NCBI GenBank assembly: GCA_024305405.1
Contig: JAKNDB010000105.1
Span: forward strand, 1,178,001 to 1,242,000
Direction of reading: 5' to 3'
DNA length: 64,000 nt
DNA from: Dirofilaria immitis
Taxonomy: Eukaryota > Nematoda > Chromadorea > Rhabditida > Onchocercidae
Shown here: piece by piece, positions 54,301-64,000 of the stretch
Layout of the letters: every line of letters begins with the position of its first letter
How positions within the stretch are numbered: position 1 is the first letter of the stretch
The notes under the pieces: model-generated
What the model was told of the DNA's origin: nothing
Databases searched by the model: none
What the model saw: only the letters and a program-made list of their open reading frames with translations
Position numbers and translations under genes: made by a program

Positions 54301-57300
54301 ATAAATTGTTAGCTGAAAGAAATATCTGAATAGCAACAAATGCATTAGTGAAGGAGGGATACATGTATTTTTCTTATTGTTCATGCTTATAATTTTAAAA
54401 TTATTAATCATTAATTTGTTGCCCGAAAATACTGTTTATTGAAGTTTACGTTTGTTTTTCTTATGGATAAGAATACTTATAATATATTAAGTTTATCAAA
54501 TGATCATTGAAGAGATCTACAGATTTCTGTTATTTTGGAATTTTTGTTTATTCTTCATCAAAAATCAGAGTAGAATGACTGCTTACCAGATCATTAGAAG
54601 TTTGACACTGTATTTCGTTTTTCTTATCCCCGTTTTCGCGGTTTTCATCACTTTCTCTCTTTTCAGTTTAAGTCCATTGTGGATTGATAATATCGCCATA
54701 TCATCAATATTTCTATTATGGCTGATATCAAGCTCCCGTAGTTTTGTTATGTTTTTCATTAGTGAAAGAGCTGCTACACCTTTGCTGTAACGAATGGTGA
54801 AATTTAGATCTTTCTTTGCAATATGGAGAAATTTTGGCTATTTTGCATAGGATTAAAGAAGTAATGACTAGTCCATATGATAAAAATATTATTCATGATA
54901 GGAAATAATTAAATTTTTTGAATTCAATGAAAGTGTTAGGAAACCTAGTAATGCAGGCACATCCTTGTACAGAAATCGTTTCAATGACATAATGAACTGA
55001 TGCCAACGAGTAAAGCACTTCATCCGTTATCCCATCACAGTTTATGAGCGAAATCTGAATTTTGTAACATTTTAATAGATTTTGGTTGAAGTTAGCAATT
55101 TCAAATAGCGGAAAAGATTGTTGGATTAAATTTCTAGTAGTAAATGGGAAAGAATAGAGTATTGAGAGTCAAGAAGCTAACATTGTTCAGTGTGCAATCT
55201 CTGATCATGGTCAGTATAGAGCTATTGGTGATATTGAAGCATTTGTTGAGTGTCAATGATCGGAGTATTTTGTGTGCAGCAAGTGGAATTAGTTCCTCAT
55301 CGGAGAGATGGGGTGATTGTCCAATACTTAATGAATCCAGTACACGACACTTTGATAATGACGAGTAATCAAATACTTTCGAACAACTTATAATTGTCAA
55401 TGAGCGCAGGTTCACCAATCCTTCCAATATCACTCTTAGACTTTGTCCCGTGAGGGAGATGCAGTTCTGAATTAAATCAAATCAAGAAATTATTTTGTGA
55501 TCTGATTAATGTTTGTTTAAAGATAATTTCAAAAAAATTCCTTTTTTTGCAAAGATAGTCATCTCAAGTTTTCGTAAAATTTGAAAAAAAAAAAAAACGC
55601 AATGCCAGAGAAGAATAGTTCATTATATTTGTTGCATATCGTTATTTTGTAACTTATTAATTTATGTATAATATGCTACGTGCCATTTTTGCAAAAATGG
55701 TCACTTACTTGAATATGTAGGTTTTGAATAGTATTGCAAAAGGCTAATGGTTCCATCGGAAGAACTTGAGCTTCTTTCTGTATATAGCCTATGTGAAGGG
55801 ATTGTAATGCTGACAGACCACTGATATATGATAAAGTCATATCATCTGTTACTGATAGCGGACTCAGTTCTAGTTCAGTCAGATTTGGATGTAGAGCGAG
55901 AAACGCGTTTAAAATTTCTGCTGGAAGTGAATTGGTCCCACTGATTTCAATGCTTCTGCAAGTTCGCTTCATTTATTACAATTTTAAAATTTAGAATATG
56001 AAGACAGTAAGGTTTCTCTGAAGGGTTAGAAGAAATTTACTTGAGGCAAGAAGGAAGTTCGTGAAGTTTGTCCAGTTTAAATGAGGCTCGTCTGAGGTTA
56101 ATTTTATTCAATTTTTTCATTCGTTGAAAGAAATTTTGCACCTGAAAAGCTTTTCGGAAAAATGGTGGCTGCAATTTACATATTATAAGAATATGAGTGG
56201 AAATTAGAACGGATAAATTTCCTAAGTCATAAGGCAATAAATATTTACTGCATTAATGCAGACGTTTGCTTTAATTTTGATTGTTGAAATTAATCGTTCC
56301 CTTAAATATGGACTTAGAAAATAGAAGCGAATCATTGAAATTTAAATTTTCAGCGAAAAAAACCTGGTCTTTTCATACCACTTTTCATGTTAATATTTTT
56401 ACAGTGCTTCAAACCTTATCGCCATCATCCTTTTTCACCCAACTAGTCTCTTCCAATGAAAATATTTCCAGATTGTCACCAATTTTTCCAGTAAAATGGA
56501 TATATCAGCATCCAAAATAATACAACCAAGATCAAGTTCTGTTAGACGAGTGCAATAACTAAAAAACAATTTAGAAATATCGAATAACTAGCTATCTTCA
56601 GATAAAATGTAGATGAAACATGCGCATTTTTATTGCCTTTAGAAATTAAACCAACTCGGCGATGGCGTCAATAATAGGCTGTGAGATTTTGAGCCATCGT
56701 TGCCCAAAACTAATCGTCCGAACATAGCGCCCACAACGTTTCACTACTCCAATAACTGTTGGCGCGAATGAGATAAATTCCTGAAAAGTTTATATACATT
56801 TTGAAGACTGTAAATGAAACTTATGAGTTTGTAAAAGAATCGAAAATGGTAAAATATTATGATTTATTAGGTTACAGTCTGTGTCGTGATTTTTCAATTC
56901 CATTATTATTATAATTTCGATTTTTAATCTTGATTTAACAGTAATAATTTTAAACGCAAAGAACAGATAATGAAATTTTTGAGCAAATGATGAACATATA
57001 AATAGGATCAGGAAAAAATAACGCTTCACGCTTCGTTTTTATTGACGAAAGGAAATATCGGTTTGTTTTGATCGATTTTCGCGACTAAGGAGTACGAAAG
57101 TTCGAGCTGTCTTTCTCGATCGATTGTATACTTATGTTGAAAGAAAAGTTTATTATGTTCATGGAAAGATTAAGAAAAGAATAGTTTATATAGAGTAATA
57201 TACTTGTTGAAAATAGGTGCTGGAGTCGTTTGCTAAGAAGTCAGCCATATTCACTTCTTTTATGTTCGCATAGCTTGCCTGCTTCTGAAATGAATCGAAT

Positions 57301-60300
57301 TATTCTTATAATAAATATGAATTTCTCATTCAGCAGTACTAAGCAAAAATGACTTCTAAAGCTGATAAAGACGTTTGGTTTCTAGCCTTTTAGAATAATG
57401 AATCAATATATTCAGAAAGAGTTTCTTGAGACATTAAGCTCAATCAAGTATTCAAAGATGATCCTTTTATATCACCCGTAGAATAATTTGATGCAGGAAC
57501 GAAATATTTTAGTACACATGTCATTTTGTATTTCATTATTGTAATTTAATGTATGTCTCTACCGGTATAAAGCTTATTTGCTCGGCAACTACAATCAATA
57601 TAAATGATACGAAAGTCGCGGGTAAATCTTCAAATTGACCTTCCGTGAATTGTTTTCAGCAATTGAAAGATTGCATTCAAATCTAATAGTTTATTTGGTA
57701 GATGAAACAGTCGTAAATTTTTTTTCTTTTAATTGAAACTTGCGATTTTTTTCCTTTTCATGCTTCGGCTTCTGTGTCAAAGAAATGATAGTAGCAATGA
57801 TAAATTCATTTAAATAGACCTGTAGTATTTTGAACCATTTATGACATACGATCTCAAGGCGTACACGATCAATGAAGTCCAACTTCTGGAATATGGATAT
57901 AAGGCAATCCTCATGCAATTTATCGATCATAGTTTCTTTTCTTTCCTGCAAAATATCTTTAGTAATATAGCAGCTTATCATCAATCGCACTTTAAATGAA
58001 ATGTTTTACGCTTTTTCAATCTCGAATTAACCATTTCAAATTCATTTGAAGTATTAATAATTACAGATTGAAAGTGATTTTTATGCAAAATATTAGATTA
58101 TCAAGTCGTCACTTACTCATTCTTTCAATCGAAATTTGTTGTTCTTAAATGAGACAATTTAAGTAATAATTGAAACAATTTTTAGTCTTAAGTTCCAAAA
58201 CTATTCCCTTTCAAGGAGTAAGTACTGTTTGATACATAAAAAGTACACAAGAACAGTTGAATATGACTATTTTCTTTCAGTATCTCATAGCTGATGAAAA
58301 TAATTATGCAAATTTTTGCAACATCTTTGGGAAGTACTTGGAAAAACATGTACGTTTCTGTCGGTTTCCTTATGATTTGACATTCGTCTACCTTGCTTCC
58401 TTTTTTATGACATAAGAAAGAATGGATATTTCGTTTCGAAGCAAATAAGTGGAAGCGGGATGTTTGATAAGTGAAAGGGAAATGATAAGCTTATATTACA
58501 TTATAGAAAAGTGAATACAGTTCGGAATTGATAATAGCCAGAAATTTTGACTTTTGATTTTTGACAAGGTACTCAATCGATGCAGAATGTATTTTTAATA
58601 GGATTCTTGAGAACTGATTAAGCATTAACAAAAAGTGTAGACGAAGTGGAATTTGCCACCTGCTGAAGTCATTGATAGAGTTGAGGTAGGGATTGAATTT
58701 GATGAGAATGAGATATGGAGAATAGTTTGGGGATGGAACTAATAGATTAAGCTCGTCTGACGCTTGCTCGTTTATCTTGAAGCACCCATAAGTAAATGAC
58801 GTGCTGCTGTTGCTGCTGCTATTGTTGTTGCTTTGCTGCTGCTGCTGCTGCTGTTGATGATGATGTTGATGATAATAATAATAGTAATAATGATGCTGTT
58901 AATGATAATGATTTTTTCATACATTTCTCGTTTTTCACAAAGTTCAAATTTCTTATTTTACTTTAGGTTAGTCTTGTATTGTACTAAATAGGCATTTTGC
59001 TTTGGAAAGGGCAAAGAGTGATGTTGATAATATCTTGTTTTAATGCAAGGTATGCAGTATAACTTCTACGAAAATTAATTAAAGAATAATTAATCTACTT
59101 TACTACTACGACTTGTTAATATAAATTTATTTGGAAACTATTGTGCCGATAGTATGCAATGAATAAATGCGGTCCGAGATATATTCTAAGGAATAACTTA
59201 AACTGTCAGGCTAATTAATATATGATTGGAATGAAGAAGATATTTGATGTTTCTGTATATATGGGAAGTGCAGAGGATCATTCAATGTCTGTGCTGTTTT
59301 AAAAAATGCTTTTTGAAAAACATTTGTTATAATTGTAGAAAAGTTGTGACATATAAGAGTTCGTCTAGCACTTCAGTTTTTTCCAGAAAATTTTAATAAG
59401 CTTCAATTAGAAATACGATTATTGGGCTTTTATAATCTGAATAGGCAATTCAACAGTCTTGTGTTTTTTAAATTTTTTTAAATATAAAGATTTTTGAAAC
59501 CCTGAAAAGCATTTTTTGAAGAAAATAGCTATTCCACTTTTTGATAAATGACTGAAAGATCTGTTTTAATTTTGTATGACCGTTCTAAAATAAAGAAAGA
59601 AAAAAATAAAAAGTTTCCCTAGCATTAATTTTCGTACTAAAATTAACTATTTTTCATTTGCAGTATCTTATTTTCTCATTTTTCATTAGCAATAGTTTTG
59701 CTTTCATAAATCAGTATAAATAAATTAATTTCTATTTATTTTAAGGATTTCACAAATCAAAGAATTCCAAATGATTGGTTTGTATCGGTGAAAACACAAG
59801 CTTATTCTCAGATAATTGAAAATTTTCGGAACAGCTTCTGTAATTTCTCATCGTGCGATTAGATAACGAATTGAAATTAAAAGATAAATAGTTGTTTTAA
59901 AAACTCAATTAATGCGCTGAGTCCCAGAATAGTTGTATATTTTCTGATTTTGAAAAATTGTTTTTATTGCACCCGCACCGATAGGCAAAGTTGTTTATAG
60001 ATGCAAGTTGAACAATTTAGACTCATTCGAGCCTAAATATAGTTTTCTCAGATTTTGAATGTAAAATATTAATTGCAGTTTTTTGATCTATTGCTACAAA
60101 AAAATTGAATTTCAGAATTCAGCTAGAGAGTGTATGTAGAAAAGAAAGTCTTACCAAATGTCGTAAAACCACTTTTTAAGCTTTTATAGGAAGAAAATTG
60201 AAAGTCGTATTAAAACAAATGATTCAATGCAGAAAAATTGATTGATGTAGAAAACTGATGATAATTAAATGCTGTTACAGCAGGAAGCATTGATCAAACA

Positions 60301-63300
60301 GCTTCAAGAGCAGCATTATCAACAGTACATGGCTCAAATATATGCGCAACAATCTAAAATAGTTGGTGCATCCCCAGATAGCGAATTTACTCCAACAAAA
60401 AATTTGAATGAACAAGATGATGCGTGGAATAAAGTTAATGATGAAGCAAAACAAAATCGAAGTCAAAATTCGGATGTTTCCGATGAAGAACCCGGTGAAG
60501 ATTTACCTTGTTAGTTCATTTACCATTCTTATTTTCCTAGATTGCAAGATGTCAGCAAAATTGACAACTGCTAAAAAAATTATCGTTTATACTGAATATG
60601 CAGTTAGCTGTTCGGAGAAGCATCAATATTAAGAAAAATTTATTTTGAGAAAATCACTTTAAAGAAATCACTTGTTTTTTAATAAAGCGAAGAAGATCTT
60701 GGAGAGAAAAACGCGATTTGTGGAGTAATTATGTCCTAGTCTGGAATTTTATTAGAATATTCGTTGCATTATCATCTATTGCTTATATAATTATACTTGT
60801 TCTCTGCTAATCATCACAATTCTACTAATTTTGATAATAAAACTTTAAACTGAATCATCAAAAATTTGATCTCATTTTCTATGCATTTTTATGAATTTCT
60901 CCACATCATATAAATAATGATAAAATCTCAGGGAAGAAAAGAGCAGAAAGAGATGAGGAAAATAATTTTAGTTGCTTCCTTGCTTTCCGTAATTAAAAAT
61001 ATATTTAGTATGAGAAGGGTTTTCTTCCTTCTGTCTTTTTTATCGGTATTTTTGTTTTTCTTACAGTTTTCCAATTTTTACTGTTTTGATTGAAGTATGT
61101 TCAGTTCATTGCTAAACGGGACTCTTTTGTCATTGTAAATTGTTTTCTTATTTACCGTTCATTTTGCTGTTTACTTTTTTAAAAAATTTTTCTTTTATAT
61201 AACTTCTAATTTTTATTTTTGAACTTTTTGAAAAATTTTCCACAATATTTACAAGTTTTAGCAATTTTGTTAAAAGATGGAGAGAAAGCATACTTGACTG
61301 GTAAATTGCATGCTGTTACTGCATGTATTATGTTTAGTAATGATAGAAAATTTGCTGCTGTGAGTGTCTTATTGTGGAGGAATTGATGGATTAGATTCTA
61401 ACTGAAGGACATTTAATTTCGTGAAAGTTGCTAGGATCATGAAAAACAATGGTTAAGATGGCTCATTTGTTGTGATGCTATTTCCCGGAAGGTTCAGAGA
61501 CAAATTATTTTGGAATCGAAAAATAAAAGAAATTCGGAAAATGTGCACATTTCCCTGGTTTTAATAAATAATTTTAGGAAAATTAAAAATAAAATAAAAC
61601 ACACTTTCGAAATTTCGATTGGCTGGAGTAAGTGCGTTGAAAGAATGTCTGAGAAGAAATGGCCCATAATAAAGTAGTATTAATGCATTTCATTATTTGA
61701 AACTTTTTACAAGTACTATCAGCAAATGGTGTATATCAAGGTCGTAATGTACAATGCATGAACTAATTTCGAACTCTCCTTTCTTTCTTAAGTTGGAAAT
61801 TATGTTTGGTGATAAAAAGTTTTTGAAAATATTGCGAGGAATGGAGGGAATTGCATGAATGAAGTGATCTGCGTTACAGAGCTGTGGATTGTATTGTTTA
61901 TGGCGATATAAGCCATCTGGAATAGTTTTGAATTCATTTTTGCACTCTTTTATTTGTTGGTGTTCATTAAATAATTATCGAGTCGAGAATGTTCATTAAC
62001 TCTGAAGGGATGAAATAGTATTAATCGCACTTAATGATGCATTTTCACTATTCTAATTTAAGGATTAGAATTAGATCTTTCTCTGAAAATGAATCTCTTG
62101 ATTAGCCGAAGAGATAAATTAATCACTATAAGAAGTGGAAATGGCCGAAAATTAATTTTCCATAATTCATCAAAATCGATTTGGTTGTGTTAATGATGTT
62201 TGATTTCTTTTATTTCTAGGTCAACAAACAGTTCATTCTCTTCTTTTTGAGCATTAGTTTTCGTTGATAATGAATTTGCTATGTTTTTATGCATGGAGCC
62301 TTCATACGTTGTATACCAACGAGCAAAGAAACAAAGAAAAACAAGCATTATAAACAGGAGAACATATAATAAAAATGTAAACAAATGATAACATATCCGA
62401 AATAACACAGTATATTGAAATGATATGTAGACCTGAAGGATATCACTGAATTGAATATTGTGAATGGCACTAATGAGACTTAGTTCATTATTTTTTATCA
62501 TTGGCTTTCAAACATTCTATCATGACATATTTTATGTCTATGCTCCTTGTTGCCTGCTTATCAATTAAGAATGATGAGAATATTTTGTTTTAATTTCCTG
62601 ATTCATTTATTAAGCTTTAAAATTTTGTAAAGTGTCCATTATGAATGATATTCACCGATGATTATAAAAATATATGATAGACGTATTTCAGTACTGTACA
62701 GATCTTTTGCTAGGTTCATGGTGTAACTCTATATTGATTTTTATGTCTCTAAAAGAGACATAGATTATGAGTAGTGGATAACTGATATGGATTACTGTGT
62801 AAAAATTTACTGTTTGTTCTGTGCTTAATTAGTGATTTTTTTAGCGAATCCTGCGATAGCACCCGCATCAATGTGGAATCGTCAAGACATTGTGGAATTT
62901 AAGACTACTATTCGAAAAGAAGGTTGTGAGAGCATTATCAAAGTTGGATATGGCGAAACAGTAACAGTAGGTTTTACATATTAAAACTTTAGATAATTTT
63001 TAGAATTTTATTCCTTTGTTCCAAAGGTAACTTATTCGCTCTTTTATTCTTGGGGAAAAGAGTTGAATATCATACAAAAAGAAAGATGACTATTCATATC
63101 ATCAGGAGTTCTTGTATAAAGCGATATATGAAAACTCCTGATTGCACGCATGGATGGTATAGAAATTTTTGGATAATATGATGTAGAAAATAAATTTCAG
63201 TAAGCTTTATAAAGCTAATAACATAAATAAGTTTTGGATCTTTTTTACATCCAAATATTCAATTTCTAAATGAAAGTAGCATTAAAGAACTAATACTTAT

Positions 63301-63975
63301 AAAACTTAATGTTGAAGGTTCGGGTTCCAACTCATGAAGAAGGCAATTGCTTGTTTTGGGAATTTGCAACCGATCATTACGATATTGGTTTCGGTGTTTT
63401 TTTGAATGGACAATTTCGCAAACAAATCGTGTGAGCGTTTTTAAAGTATGAGGATATAGTCTGACACTCATTATTCTGAATGATTTAGATGCAACGAAAT
63501 AGTTATCGAAAATTACAAAAGTGACTTGGTATAATTCAATAAGTTTTTTGTATATAAATAAGATAAAATTTATTATATAATTATTAGAGTCAACAATATA
63601 TTGAAAACATCAGTACTGTTTTGCTCTACAATTAATAACTTGATATAAATTAATCATGTGAGCAAAGTAGGACAAACATTTCTGTAAATAGAAATGCGTG
63701 TTTTGTGGCGATTATCACTGTTTCCTTTTGCTGATTGCCTCTTTTCAAATCGAATCTTGATTTCTGGAATCCTACAGTTATGTCTGTTGTGTCATTTTAG
63801 GTCTCGGTTCATGTATCAGAATCGTCTGATGAGGAAGCGGACGAAGAGTTTTACAAGCAGAACTAAGGGCCAATGATGTGGAAAGTGGTAGTTCTCTAAG
63901 GAAAAACAGATGGACCAAACTAAACCGCAAATCGATGAAATCGTTCCCATATATCGACGTGATTGTCATGAAGAG
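48340..63975 (+). CDS. ACBD3: ACBD3/GCP60-like Golgi protein: acyl-CoA-binding domain, Gln-rich coiled coil, GOLD domain (3' end beyond window)
   Basis: Golgi adaptor that in animals binds giantin and PI4KB and recruits them to the Golgi. Exons: 48340-48460, 48678-48822, 52394-52528, 52700-52777, 53088-53175, 60281-60509, 62845-62966, 63318-63430 and 63801-63975, all phase-consistent. The acyl-CoA-binding domain (exons 1-3) shows [38 protein letters not shown] and [14 protein letters not shown]. The Gln-rich part (exons 4-6) shows [20 protein letters not shown], very close to vertebrate ACBD3. The GOLD domain (exons 7-9) shows [43 protein letters not shown] and [12 protein letters not shown]. 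The last ~40 residues lie beyond the right edge. One base is missing at 63397-63403 and probably at 63849-63852 and 63902-63906. The fifth intron is 7.1 kb and hosts another gene. Confidence 0.93.
52279..52433 (+). repeat. Partial direct duplication of the start of ACBD3 exon 3
   Basis: About 60 bp (52279-52338) is nearly identical to 52372-52431 with a 93-bp offset. The downstream copy is the real acceptor and exon start (TTTTAG then GAAGGCCTGGAAAGACTTGG). In the upstream copy the acceptor reads TTTTGG, so it lacks the AG, and its exon-like part ends at a potential donor (TTCTG then GTAAAT). Confidence 0.85.
55134..57930 (-). CDS. F-box / leucine-rich-repeat protein nested in an ACBD3 intron
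   Basis: Probable substrate-recognition subunit of an SCF (Skp1-cullin-F-box) ubiquitin ligase. Exons: 57820-57930, 57204-57284, 56652-56780, 56415-56558, 56041-56141, 55709-55955 and 55134-55466 (TAG at 55134). The first exon is the F-box core: [20 protein letters not shown] then [10 protein letters not shown]. Later exons carry irregular leucine-rich repeats: [83 protein letters not shown] and [13 protein letters not shown] at 57930 follows a TTTTGCAG acceptor (about 57950), perhaps a trans-splice site. A 5-base run at 56483-56487 should be 6. The phase of the 56652/56558 junction is not resolved. All parts lie between ACBD3 exons 53088-53175 and 60281-60509, on the opposite strand. Confidence 0.82.
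58802..58912. repeat. Compound trinucleotide repeat (CTG/TTG then GAT/AAT)
   Basis: Roughly 110 bp of imperfect trinucleotides, beginning with CTG and TTG units and grading into GAT and AAT units. It lies in the large ACBD3 intron, about 0.9 kb upstream of the nested F-box gene start. It is not part of any supported exon. Confidence 0.85.
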
Positions 63976-64000
63976 GTTTGCAAAAGATTATTTTCTTTAA

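Noticed and set aside
1..64000. CRISPR arrays, prokaryotic operons, phage or viral genes
   Set aside because: The only tandem array is protein-coding, and gene structure is eukaryotic throughout; no such system is present.

Overview
The window is nuclear DNA from a parasitic nematode, almost certainly a filarial worm. It is strongly AT-rich and has many short exons with TTTCAG-type acceptors. The left edge carries the tandem polyprotein known from filariae as gp15/400 or ladder antigen (nematode polyprotein allergen, NPA). All calls below come from reading splice sites and conserved protein motifs by eye; no database search was run.

Layout. Positions 1-9987 (minus): NPA gene, with a signal-peptide exon, about a dozen exons of diverged units, then one giant exon of ~397-bp tandem units running off the left edge. 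10006-22288: a 12-kb region with no convincing gene. 22289-31350 (minus): an 18-exon FERM-domain gene of the Expanded/FRMD6 type with three PPxY motifs. 31351-42513: 11 kb without coding evidence, holding a CA-rich microsatellite and a miRNA-like hairpin. 42514-46265 (minus): an unrecognised multi-exon gene, followed by a decayed copy of its last exons. 46436-47510 (minus): TAF10, a TFIID/SAGA subunit. 48340 to the right edge (plus): ACBD3 (acyl-CoA-binding plus GOLD domain Golgi protein). A whole F-box/leucine-rich-repeat gene (55134-57930, minus) sits inside its 7.1-kb intron.

The dominant oddity is technical but decides how every gene reads. At about fifteen places in otherwise well-conserved exons a homopolymer run is one base too short and breaks the frame, and adding one base restores both family similarity and splice phase. 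In the NPA array none of the 13 inter-unit linkers keeps all three of its expected homopolymers, so the array looks like overlapping fragments and gains a false alternative linker peptide wherever three losses cancel. The simplest reading is a consensus error of a long-read assembly rather than pseudogenes.

The genes do not form one pathway. TAF10 and ACBD3 are head to head 829 bp apart. TAF10 and the unknown gene are in tandem with a 170-bp gap, compatible with a nematode operon.
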